A stretch of DNA of 64,000 nt. Source: Clostridium omnivorum (GTDB taxonomy: Bacteria; Bacillota; Clostridia; Clostridiales; Clostridiaceae). Below the pieces are notes generated by a model, which worked only from the letters and a program-made list of their open reading frames with translations, was not told where the DNA came from and ran no database searches. A program made the translations under genes and the position numbers. This document shows, in pieces, positions 33,096 through 42,200 of the stretch (its first letter is position 1; every line of letters starts with the position of its first letter). The stretch lies in the NCBI RefSeq assembly GCF_026012015.1, contig NZ_BRXR01000001.1, positions 714,001-778,000 on the forward strand, read 5' to 3'.

Positions 33096-33659
33096 TCAAC
33101 ATTTGTAGTTAGACTCAATTAGTTTTTCAATTCTCTCTCTGACCTCTATTGGCAGCTCCCTTGTAAGTGCTCTTTTTAATAAATCAATTCTTGTAATTCC
33201 ATTATCTTTTAAATAATTTTCAATCATAACCACTTTCTTTTCTCTATTAGGTATTACTTGGTACAGAACGTACCAATCTTCTAAAGATGTTAGTGGGATA
33301 TCCACACCATCAATATCTACTATTCTTGCTATGGAGCTTTTATCAAATATGTATCTATAGCTGCCATCGCAAAAATTTATGGTTAAGCCGGCCATAACAT
33401 CTACATCACTACCGTTAATAACATATTCATAAAAATATTCTGTAGCGTATTCTTCTACTTTCTCCCGATACTTCTTATTTCCTAGTTCTTTCAATATACA
33501 ATCCACTTTATCTATATCATTAATATCCACCATAAGATCTATATCATTAGGTCTATCTACTAACCCATACTGATTAAGCATAACAGACGCTCCCACTGCC
33601 CACAAGATACCATCTCTATTAAGCCTTTCTCCAATTAGCCTTAAATTCTCAAAAATCAT
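33096..33659 (-). CDS. Nucleotidyltransferase-fold protein
   Basis: 187 residues. WAVGASVMLNQYGLVDRPNDIDLMVDIND resembles the minimal nucleotidyltransferase pattern (G[A/S]-x(10-12)-D-x-D), with a further acidic SDVDVMAGL near residue 90. It looks like the family annotated as nucleotidyl transferase AbiEii-like or KNTase-like. There is no antitoxin-like partner beside it, so I do not call a toxin-antitoxin pair. The C-terminal part is helical. The gene is single and flanked by divergent genes. Confidence 0.7.
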   Translation of the reverse strand: MIFENLRLIGERLNRDGILWAVGASVMLNQYGLVDRPNDIDLMVDINDIDKVDCILKELGNKKYREKVEEYATEYFYEYVINGSDVDVMAGLTINFCDGSYRYIFDKSSIARIVDIDGVDIPLTSLEDWYVLYQVIPNREKKVVMIENYLKDNGITRIDLLKRALTRELPIEVRERIEKLIESNYKC

Positions 33660-33726
33660 TTAGTTCACCTCTTTTATTTTTATTCATATTATAATACTGA
33701 TTAACTATTTAAAGGAGTTAAGTATT

Positions 33727-34368
33727 ATGTATCATAGTCCATATGATGATTTTATATCAAATTCCATTAGAGCACCACAACCAAATTCTTATGTCCGATT
33801 TTTCAATACCTCACCAAATTCTCCAGCACTATATGTTTATGCAAATGATACTCTTATAGCAAAAAATCTTAACTATAAACAGCTTACTCAATATGTTCCT
33901 GCACCAGTTGGCAATTATATTATAAAAGTATATCCTGCAGGCAAAGATACCAATCCTGTGCTTACATCAGAAGTTTATATTCCACCAAATACAATTTTCA
34001 ATGTAGCTATTGTTGATAAATACCCAAATTTAAGCTTATATACTATTCCAGAGCCAGTCTCTGCTCAAAGCTTTGGAAGGCCATGTATTAGATTTATTAA
34101 CCTATCCCCTGACTCTCCTGAAATAGATGTTCTTTTATCAAATGGTACTAAAATATTTAATAGTGTAGGCTATAAATTCATCACTGATTACGCGTGTATT
34201 CCTTCAGGAAGCTACAGCTTTGGCATTGCACCTGCTAAAACTACAACCCCAGTATTATCAACATCTAATGTTAGTCTTAATCCTAACAGCTACTATACCA
34301 TTTACGCACTTGGGGAAAGTCCTAAGAATTTTCCTACCGAAGTAATTATAGTGCCTGAACCTAGATAA
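33727..34368 (+). CDS. Tandem DUF4397 protein without signal peptide
   Basis: 213 residues built from two repeats: SYVRFFNTSPNSPALYVYAN (about 22-103) and PCIRFINLSPDSPEIDVLLS (about 119-198), each with a following GNY/GSY beta-strand. DUF4397 is a beta-sandwich usually found on exported proteins. Here the protein begins MYHSPYDDFISN with no signal or anchor, so the location is uncertain; association with spore layers is possible but unproved. AAAGGAG precedes the ATG. Confidence 0.85.
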   Translation: MYHSPYDDFISNSIRAPQPNSYVRFFNTSPNSPALYVYANDTLIAKNLNYKQLTQYVPAPVGNYIIKVYPAGKDTNPVLTSEVYIPPNTIFNVAIVDKYPNLSLYTIPEPVSAQSFGRPCIRFINLSPDSPEIDVLLSNGTKIFNSVGYKFITDYACIPSGSYSFGIAPAKTTTPVLSTSNVSLNPNSYYTIYALGESPKNFPTEVIIVPEPR

Positions 34369-34381
34369 CATAATTTATGTA

Positions 34382-34435
34382 AAAAAATCATCTGAAGCCC
34401 TTTAATTTATAAAATGCAGCTTTAGATGATTTTTT
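34382..34435. terminator. Bidirectional terminator
   Basis: AAAAAATCATCT and AGATGATTTTTT pair, with a few further pairs inside. It separates the DUF4397 gene from the convergent transporter gene. Confidence 0.85.
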
Positions 34436-34441
34436 ATTGCC

Positions 34442-35509
34442 TCAATGAGTATGCCTATGGTGAATGTCCGGCATATGCTGGTGCTCATGCTCTATTTCTT
34501 TATGTTCATGTACGTGCGAGTGATATCCATTTGCAGGTATTTCACCTGGCAAATGCACATGGTCATGATGATTATCCTCATGGCAGTGTCTGTGTTCATG
34601 TATGGTTGCTTCATGTATATGTTTATGACAATGTTCTTCTTTTAACAAAAGAACTGTTCCAAAAATCATTATAGGAAGAGAAACCAAAAACATTACCGTT
34701 GGTATTTCTCGTAGTAATATAAATGCCAAAATTACTCCTATAAAAGGTGAAGTTCCAAATAAGGCTGATGTTCTAGCACTGCCTAAATTTCTCATTGCAA
34801 GCACAAATAATACTATGCTGAAGCCATAACTAAAGCAACCAAGAAGCATAGCTTTTACTACTGTCTCAATGCTGGGGAACATACTTCCTGTAATAAGCGT
34901 TAGTATAAGAGAAAAAAATCCTGCTCCAAATCCTTTGATAGTAACAATAGTAAATGGATTTTTTGAGGAAATGTTTCTAGTAAAATTATTATCTATTCCC
35001 CAACATATACACGCTGCTAAAATTCCTAAGGTACCAATAGATAGCCCCCACTGATTACTAAAATCCCATGACAAAATTATACTTGCTGCTGTAATAAATA
35101 ATATTGCCATTAAACTCCTTTTGCCTATAGCTTCTTTAAATACACCTGCAGCTATTATTGTAGTAGCTATGCTCTCAAAATTGAGCAGCAGAGCAGCAGT
35201 TGAAGCTGGTGTTATCTTTAAAGAATACATCAAAATAATAGGAGCTATAACCCCCCCAAAGATTACTGCACCGAGTAGCCATGGATAATCCTTTTTTATT
35301 AATGGTGCCTCATTATCTTTATTCTTTTTTATAATTTTTATTGCTAACCTATATAAGATCATACCAACCCCACTACCCAAATATAAAAAAGCGGCAAGTG
35401 GAATAGGTTCTATATGACCTAAAAGAATTTTAGAAAGAGGAGCACTAGCACCAAATAGTGCTGCAGCTAATAAAGCTTGTATCATTGAATATGCCTTTGC
35501 TTTATTCAC
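34442..35509 (-). CDS. EamA/DMT-family transporter with a His-rich C-terminal tail
   Basis: 355 residues. Ten membrane segments form two EamA repeats (about 8-145 and 160-290). LLAAALFGASAPLSKILLG and NFESIATTIIAAGVFKEAIG are typical. After residue 290 comes a roughly 65-residue cytosolic tail with about 22 His and many Glu/Asp, for example HEHRHCHEDNHHDHVHL and HVHEHKEIEHEHQHMPD. Such tails bind Zn, Ni or Co and are unusual on DMT proteins. A metal or metal-complex exporter is plausible. The tail encodes the only C/A/T-repetitive sequence nearby. An inverted repeat lies just upstream of the gene. Confidence 0.88.
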   Translation of the reverse strand: MNKAKAYSMIQALLAAALFGASAPLSKILLGHIEPIPLAAFLYLGSGVGMILYRLAIKIIKKNKDNEAPLIKKDYPWLLGAVIFGGVIAPIILMYSLKITPASTAALLLNFESIATTIIAAGVFKEAIGKRSLMAILFITAASIILSWDFSNQWGLSIGTLGILAACICWGIDNNFTRNISSKNPFTIVTIKGFGAGFFSLILTLITGSMFPSIETVVKAMLLGCFSYGFSIVLFVLAMRNLGSARTSALFGTSPFIGVILAFILLREIPTVMFLVSLPIMIFGTVLLLKEEHCHKHIHEATIHEHRHCHEDNHHDHVHLPGEIPANGYHSHVHEHKEIEHEHQHMPDIHHRHTH

Positions 35510-35532
35510 ATTTATTCTCCTTTCTATGTAAA

Positions 35533-35566
35533 TATATAACTATATAAATATATACCTAGTTATATA
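35533..35566 (-). promoter_or_regulatory. Inverted repeat in the transporter promoter region
   Basis: TATATAACTA (35533-35542) and TAGTTATATA (35557-35566) are perfect complements with a 14-base spacer, 24-57 bases before the transporter start. It could be an operator for a metal-responsive repressor. Confidence 0.4.
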
Positions 35567-35569
35567 CTT

Positions 35570-36109
35570 TTATTCTATATAATTTTCTCCCAGCGGAATG
35601 TTTAATTCAATAATGGAATCTTCATTTTCACCAATTATCTCAACACTTATAGTATGCACAGTGGTTTCAAACACTTCATCTATACTGCTAGTTTCTACTA
35701 CAGCCCTACTAAACTCCTTTATATCACTCATATTACCAACAGTCATATGAGGCATAAATTCAGCATTTTTTAACCATACTGGATAAAACTCTTCCAATAT
35801 TCCCGTATATATTCTTTTATGCATTAAAACTATATTATTATAACCGTCTCTTATGTTTAAAAATAAGTAGTTTCCAAATGACTTTGAAGGAGTAATTCCA
35901 CTAAGAGTAACAGAAAATGGCTTAATATCTGAAATCACAGCTTCTATATGCTCTTCTAATTTATCTGTTTCCATATCACTTTCAAATGGAAATACCAAAG
36001 TAATATGAGGTCTTACATGTTCTGCAAGTGGATCATACTTTCTTCTTATATCATCAATTATTTTAATATTATCAAAATGCGGAAATATCATTACACAACG
36101 TTTTACCAT
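35570..36109 (-). CDS. 2H phosphoesterase, 2'-5' RNA ligase-like
   Basis: 179 residues. The two HxT motifs of the 2H superfamily are HITLVFPF (about 36) and HMTVGN (about 121), placed in the usual pseudo-symmetric halves. Members hydrolyse cyclic phosphodiesters or ligate 2'-5' RNA ends. It ends about 60 bases upstream of the transporter start and is in the same direction as the GNAT-Nudix gene. The substrate is unknown. Confidence 0.88.
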   Translation of the reverse strand: MVKRCVMIFPHFDNIKIIDDIRRKYDPLAEHVRPHITLVFPFESDMETDKLEEHIEAVISDIKPFSVTLSGITPSKSFGNYLFLNIRDGYNNIVLMHKRIYTGILEEFYPVWLKNAEFMPHMTVGNMSDIKEFSRAVVETSSIDEVFETTVHTISVEIIGENEDSIIELNIPLGENYIE

Positions 36110-36151
36110 AAACTTTTCCCCCTTCTTTCCTATATATTTATATAGTGTTGC

Positions 36152-37078
36152 TCATCTACCTAGATATTCTTTTACTGCTTCTAAAAGCTTTTTTGAACTT
36201 TCATAGGTTAATAAATCCATAGCATCACTATATTGAACCCATTTATAATCTTCAACTTCCTCTGTTTGGATTTTCACAGGCTCATCTTCAGCTTCTCCAA
36301 TAAAGTACACTACCTTCTTTAATATATCAATTGATATAAAGTATTCTGTTTCAAGACTAAATCCATCATCTATTTCAATATTAAGTCCTGTTTCTTCATA
36401 TACTTCTCTTATTGCTGTATCAATTTCACTTTCCTTTTCTTCCACGTGTCCTTTGGGAAATCCCCAATAGCTATTATCTTTACTTTCAATTAATAAAAAC
36501 TCAGTATGTTCATCTTTCTTCCTATAGATGACTGCACCACATGACTTTTCTTGTTGTAGTCCTTTATCATTTAATATCTCTTCAAACCTATCTTTTGTCA
36601 TTGTAAATAAAATCTGACTATCAGTATTTGATACAATGTTAAATCCGAAATTCCGGAGTGCCTTTTGTCCTTTTTCATTTATTACATCATCCCAAATAAC
36701 TTGTCCACCAAAATCAAAAAAATAGTAACCTAAAAGAAGCTGAATTGCTTCCTTTGCATATCCTTTTGATCTATATTTACTTTGAACTTTAACATTAAAA
36801 TCTGCTTTACCTTCTACTTTATCAAACCTATGAAAGCTTACTTCTCCAACTGGAACATTATCTAAAGTGTAAATTAAGCAATAAAAATTCTTGCCATCAG
36901 TTGGGTTCACCATCTTTTCATACCATGCTTTTCTTTTTTCAACGGGAAATGGTACAACTCCACCAACATCCGTCATTGTTTTGATATCAGACCATAATTC
37001 TGCTACATAATTTAATTCTTCAAATTTAGGCTTCTTTATATAAACTAAATTTCCACACTTTTTAAAATCAAAATCCAT
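36152..37078 (-). CDS. GNAT acetyltransferase fused to a Nudix hydrolase
   Basis: 308 residues. The N-terminal GNAT domain (about 10-165) shows VPVGEVSFHRFD and SKYRSKGYAKEAIQLLLGY, the acetyl-CoA loop. The C-terminal Nudix domain (about 175-305) has the full box GHVEEKESEIDTAIREVYEE followed by TGL (G-x5-E-x7-REUxEExGU). The Nudix part resembles AP4A or dinucleoside polyphosphate hydrolases (GFPKGHVEE). It lies between the 2H gene (43 bases) and the hydrolase gene (13 bases), probably one operon. Confidence 0.9.
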   Translation of the reverse strand: MDFDFKKCGNLVYIKKPKFEELNYVAELWSDIKTMTDVGGVVPFPVEKRKAWYEKMVNPTDGKNFYCLIYTLDNVPVGEVSFHRFDKVEGKADFNVKVQSKYRSKGYAKEAIQLLLGYYFFDFGGQVIWDDVINEKGQKALRNFGFNIVSNTDSQILFTMTKDRFEEILNDKGLQQEKSCGAVIYRKKDEHTEFLLIESKDNSYWGFPKGHVEEKESEIDTAIREVYEETGLNIEIDDGFSLETEYFISIDILKKVVYFIGEAEDEPVKIQTEEVEDYKWVQYSDAMDLLTYESSKKLLEAVKEYLGR

Positions 37079-37090
37079 CTGTTCTCTCCT

Positions 37091-37720
37091 TTACCTATCA
37101 TGCTTTACAAAGTCAGCGCATATTTTAGTAACATCATTTAATATTTGTATGCTTTTAATATAATCATCTACTTCAAGTGAATGAACTGCCCCTTCAATGA
37201 TATGTATATCTACATTAGGATTTTCTATATCATCTACATCCTTTCTGCTAAAAAATTTATCATTAGTTCCTACAACAATGCTGCAGCTAGATTTCATAAT
37301 ATACTTCTCTGTATCCTTTATAGGTGTAAGAAACAAATTATTGGCCTTTTTATATCCTATTAGTTCACTAATTTCACCAGCAACAATAGTGCCTAAACTT
37401 TTACTTATAAAATATATATTTTCATATGTATTAGCTAAACATGATTGAACAGCTTCGTATGATTCCTTAATAATTCTATCCAAGAAATCATCTAAGGTTT
37501 CCTTACTACTATTAAAGCTTCCATATTCTAAGCTAAGTACATCACATCCTGATAATAACGCTACTTTTCTTGCATAGTGCAGTATTGGCCTATCACAGCT
37601 ATAATCTGAGCCAGGAAATAGAATAACTATTGAATTAGCTTTTGAGGAATGTGTAAAATAAAGATTTTCAATTTCTTGTCCAAAGGAAGATTTCACTTTT
37701 ATAAAACTCTTATTTATCAA
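37091..37720 (-). CDS. Alpha/beta-hydrolase family protein
   Basis: 209 residues. IVILFPGSDYSCDRPILHYA forms the oxyanion loop. The nucleophile elbow is IYFISKSLGTIVAGE, with Ser in S-x-S-L-G in place of the canonical G-x-S-x-G. A catalytic Asp in VVGTNDKFF and His in EGAVHSLEV complete the triad. Small hydrolases of this type often act on esters or peptides. The start is a TTG behind GGGGGAATT. It is the first gene of the probable hydrolase/GNAT-Nudix/2H operon. Confidence 0.83.
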   Translation of the reverse strand: MINKSFIKVKSSFGQEIENLYFTHSSKANSIVILFPGSDYSCDRPILHYARKVALLSGCDVLSLEYGSFNSSKETLDDFLDRIIKESYEAVQSCLANTYENIYFISKSLGTIVAGEISELIGYKKANNLFLTPIKDTEKYIMKSSCSIVVGTNDKFFSRKDVDDIENPNVDIHIIEGAVHSLEVDDYIKSIQILNDVTKICADFVKHDR

Positions 37721-37824
37721 TTTAATTCCCCCACTTTTATTTCAAATATCTTAATTTATCTTATCTAACATCTATATGTAATTATACCATTTTACACCAT
37801 ATACTGCTATTTCTATATAATATA

Positions 37825-37871
37825 AAAACCACAGAATATATGGCCAAAATTCCCCTACATTCTGCGGTTTT
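37825..37871 (-). terminator. Terminator of trpS
   Basis: On the minus strand AAAACCGCAGAAT pairs with ATTCTGTGGTTTT, including one G-U pair, and T residues follow. The opposite strand has an A-C mismatch there, so it belongs to the minus strand. Confidence 0.75.
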
Positions 37872-37913
37872 CTAAAAAACTATTTTTATTTGTTATTAAG
37901 CTAATGATTATTT

Positions 37914-38918
37914 TTATTTAGACACAGGTATAAATCCAATCTTCTTTTGCATCTTTCTTAAGGTTTTATTTGCTATATAATTGGCTTTTTCTGCACCAGC
38001 CTTATATATACTCTCTAAGTATGCTTTATTTGCAACAAGTTCTTTTACCTTGATTTGAATTGGTTCAAGTTCTGCCACTATTGCTTCTGCCACATCTTTT
38101 TTAAACTGAGCATATCCTTGACCCTCATATTTTTTCTCTATTTCTTCAAAGGATTCTCCTGTTATGGTGCTTAATATTGTCATTAGATTTTTAACTCCAG
38201 GCTGCTCATCAGTATATTTTACAGCTCCTATACTATCAGTTACAGCTCTAGATACCTTTTTTCTAATTACTTCTGGTGGATCCATTATTAAAATAAAGCT
38301 ATTTGGATTATCATCTGACTTTGACATCTTCTTTGTTGGATCCTGTAAATCCATTATTTTTGCACCTGTTTTTGATATATAAGGATCTGGAACTACAAAA
38401 GTTTCACTATAAAGATTGTTAAACCTTTGAGCTAAATCTCTAGCAAGCTCTAAGTGCTGTTTTTGATCGCTGCCTACAGGTACTAAATCAGTTTGATAGA
38501 GAAGAATATCCGCAGCCATTAACACTGGATAGTTAAATAATCCTGACGCTATTGATTCTCCATATTTTTGAGATTTGTCCTTATATTGAGTCATTCTTCC
38601 CAGTTCTCCCATGTAGCTGTAGCAGTTTAAAAGCCATGCCGCTTCACTGTGAGCAGGTACATGTGATTGTATAAAGATGGTATTCTTTTCAGGGTCAATG
38701 CCTGCAGCCATATAGATAGACATAACTTCTAAGGTTCGTGTTCTTAAATCTTTTGGCTCCTGTTTAACTGTAATAGCATGTAAATCCACAACACAAAAGT
38801 AGCAATCATATTCCTCCTGTAGTTTTACCCAATTCTTAATGGCTCCCAAATAGTTACCCAAGGTCAGCTGACCTGAAGGCTGAATTCCACTAAATATTAC
38901 TTTCTTTTTTTCTTCCAT
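37914..38918 (-). CDS. trpS: Tryptophanyl-tRNA synthetase
   Basis: 334 residues, class I. The HIGH-like motif lies in SGIQPSGQLTLGNYLGAIKN and the KMSKS motif in PTKKMSKSDDNP. It attaches tryptophan to tRNA-Trp. GGAATAGAT precedes the ATG. Transcription is controlled by a T-box leader whose specifier reads UGG, fitting the amino acid. Size and motifs match standard bacterial TrpS. Confidence 0.97.
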   Translation of the reverse strand: MEEKKKVIFSGIQPSGQLTLGNYLGAIKNWVKLQEEYDCYFCVVDLHAITVKQEPKDLRTRTLEVMSIYMAAGIDPEKNTIFIQSHVPAHSEAAWLLNCYSYMGELGRMTQYKDKSQKYGESIASGLFNYPVLMAADILLYQTDLVPVGSDQKQHLELARDLAQRFNNLYSETFVVPDPYISKTGAKIMDLQDPTKKMSKSDDNPNSFILIMDPPEVIRKKVSRAVTDSIGAVKYTDEQPGVKNLMTILSTITGESFEEIEKKYEGQGYAQFKKDVAEAIVAELEPIQIKVKELVANKAYLESIYKAGAEKANYIANKTLRKMQKKIGFIPVSK

Positions 38919-38954
38919 ATCTATTCCTCCATAAATATTAATATTATTTCACAT

Positions 38955-39225
38955 AAAAAAGCCCTATGGTTATATAACCATAGGGCGTAATTAGCGCTGT
39001 GCCACCTAAATTTAAAAAGCTAAAGGCTTCTTCTCATTGCAGATACAAACATATCCTGCCTTTATAACGTAAGGCATACGTGGAAGACTACTATATTTCA
39101 TCCCCAGTCTCTGAGACCCATTCAGCTTGTGCATAACTGTTGTAATTCCACCATCTACAACTCTCTGAAAGTCTGTTTATAAGCTTACTTGCTTCTCTTC
39201 AAAGACAAATATATTTTTTATCATT
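38955..39225 (-). promoter_or_regulatory. T-box leader of trpS
   Basis: On the minus strand the T-box sequence AGGTGGCACAGCG lies at 39007-38994, then the terminator stem GCCCTATGGTT/AACCATAGGGC (38986-38961) and a T run. The Stem I landmarks TCAGAGAG and GATGGTGGAAT lie upstream. The specifier candidate in GAATGGGTC is UGG (39120-39118), the tryptophan codon. The antiterminator bulge reads UGGC, which would pair with the GCCA end of a tRNA with G73, as in tRNA-Trp. Confidence 0.92.
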
Positions 39226-39284
39226 ATAGCACAGCAGCAATATGGTTTCAAGGCTTTTCACAACTTTTCCCAATCATCCCCATT

Positions 39285-42200
39285 TTATATAATAACCTGA
39301 ACTTTATAGCTGCCTTGTTCCATATAAGGTATTAAACCTGTTTCCACCACACTTCCATCCAGGTATATACCTTTATTATCCCCTCTTACTACTTCAATAT
39401 GGTAGGTACTATTTTTATAATTGTACTCCATTTCATATTGTGACCATTCCTCAGGAACGCATGGCTTTATGGTAAATCCCTTTCCTTCAAGCAGCTTTAA
39501 TCCAAGCATAGCTTCAATTCCAACCCTGTACATCCAGCCTGAAGTTCCTGTGTACCAACTCCAGCCACCTCTTCCTTCGTGAGGTTCCCTTGCATATACA
39601 TCAGCAGCCATAACGTATGGTTCTACCTTATATCTCTCACAATCCAGATGAGATTTTGTATGGTTTATAGGATTTATCATATGGAATATTTCCCATGCTC
39701 TTTTTCCATATCCAAGCTTTGCAAAAGCAAGTATTACCCAAGTAGCTGCATGAGTATACTGCCCGCCATTTTCTCTAACGCCGGCTACGTAGCCTTTTAT
39801 ATAACCAGGTTCCAGCTTAGATTTTTCAAATGGAGGTGTAAGAAGCAGCACCATTCCTTTATCTTCTTTTACAAGATATTTTTCAACTGCTCCCATTGCT
39901 TCCTTAGCTCTCGATTCCTTTGCTGCACCAGATATTACAGACCAGCTTTGTGCTAAAGAATCAATTTGACACTCATCATTTTCTATAGAACCAAGTGGCG
40001 TACCGTCATCAAAGTAGGCCCTTCTATACCAGCTTCCATCCCAAGCATTTTTCTCCATATTTTCTTTAATGAATGAAGCTGCTTCCCCATATCTTTCTGC
40101 TCTTTCCATGTCACCTTTATACTTACATATCTCAATAAAGTTGCTTAGGATATCATATAAAAACCATCCAAGCCATACACTTTCACCCTTCCCTTTGTTT
40201 CCTACAGTACTCATACCATCATTCCAGTCACCACTGCCCATCAATGGTATGTTATGTTCACCAAATCTTAAAGATAAGTCTATTGTTTTTATGCAGTGTT
40301 CATAAATAGCTCCTGTGACATCTGAAAACCGTGATACTTTATACCTTTCATCCTCTCCTTCTTTAAGAGGCTCTTCCTCCAGGTATACAACCATTTCATC
40401 TAGAATGCTATAATCACCTGTATTTTTAATATAGTCTATTGTTACAAAGGGAAGCCATAATAAATCATCAGAAAATCTTGTTCGTATACCGCTGTTTACT
40501 ACAGGGTGCCACCAGTGCTGAACATCACCTTCAATAAATTGTCTAGAAGCACTATGAAGTATTTGATTCTTTGTAATATCAGGATTCAAAAATCCGATTG
40601 CCATTGAATCTTGAAGCTGGTCTCTAAAGCCCATAGCTCCTCCCGATTGATAGAAGGCTGTTCTTGACCAATATCTGCATACTATTGTTTGGTACATAAG
40701 CCATCCGTTAAGTAAAATATCCATAGTCTTATCCGGTGTTTTAACTTTAATTGTTCCAAGCAGCTTTTTCCAATAATCCTTTGTATCCACTAATGCTGCA
40801 TAAACCCTTTCGACGCTGCTGAATCTTTCAGTAATACTATCTATATATCCAATATCTTCATTTGCTCCTAATAGCATTACTACTTGCACCTCTCCACCTA
40901 CCGGAATACTTATTTTTCCATTTACACACACACAAGGATCATACCCTGCTCCAACATTGTTAGATAGTCTAACCTTTTTTAAAGCTTCAGGTGAAGAAAT
41001 GCTGCCTCCTCTTCCAATGAACTCCTTCCTATTTCCAGTAAAGCTGCAATCTTCTACTCCCAGCATTGCAAGATAAGTATATGCCTTTCCAAAATGTTCA
41101 CTATAAGGATTCTGTGCATATATATATTTGTCATTTCTCAAATAGGTAGAAATATACTGTGCAGTTTGCTGAGGAAATACTCCTATAGCCAGTTGTGCAA
41201 AGTAAGTAAGGGAAAGCTTTCTATCCTTATCACTATTATTTTTAAGTTTCACAAGGCCTAATTTTAAGCTTTCATTTATAGGTGTAAAATAGGTTACCTC
41301 TCCTATTATTCCGTAAGCCTCATGCTTAAAATTAGAATATCCAAAGCCATGTTCTACAACATATTCGCCTCTATCCCTTATTGGATTTGCAGATATACTC
41401 CATGTATCTCCACTTATTTCATCACGCAGGTATAACGCTTCAGTTGCATAGTCAGTTATTGGATCATTTCCCCAAGGAGTAAGCTTGTTTTCCCTACTGT
41501 TTTTGTACCAGGTATACGAACTTCCACTCTCAGATATATGGAAACCAAATTCTTGGTTAGATATTACATTTATCCAAGGTGCCGGTGTATTTTTGTTTTC
41601 CTTTAGGTTTATAACATATTGATTTTCTTCTGTATCAAATCCACCAAACCCATTAAAATATTCCAGTTTTTTACTCTCAAATTTGTAGGGCTTGGTATTA
41701 TACACCACTTCTTCAGTTCTCAATTCTTCTATATTATCTTTATCATCACTAATATCTTTAATTTGATTTATAATGGATCCATTTTCGCTATCTATAACCA
41801 GCCTTGCTATTGCAGTGATAAATTTAATATCTTCTTCTGCCATAGTAGCTTTGCTGTGTATAAATACTCCTCCAGGTTTATTTTGTTTATCCCTTGCATG
41901 ACTTGAGGAAATTAAATCTCTAATGGAATCAAACAGCGGTTGAACATACAAAGTCTGCTGTAAATTAATAATAACTAAATCTACCTTCAAACCTTTAATG
42001 CTCCAGTACTCATGTGCAGTTAAAACCTGCCTTAATAGATCTAAATCCTTTTCCTGTCTTAAAATTAGAAGCAATATTGGTAAATCTCCTGATATCCCGT
42101 AAGGCCATAGGGCTGGCTGGGACTTACTAATATTTTTGATGTATTCTTCTCTTGCTCTCATCTGTGTATTCATAAATATTATTCTTGAAGCAATTAGCTG

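Noticed and set aside
33096-33659. Toxin-antitoxin or abortive-infection system (AbiEii-like)
   Set aside because: Only a nucleotidyltransferase-like protein is present; no AbiEi-like partner or other small gene adjoins it.
34426-34674. Plus-strand ORFs opposite the end of the DMT transporter gene
   Set aside because: They are antisense shadows of the His-rich tail; repeated CAT/CAC codons read as ATG/GTG on the other strand keep the frames open.
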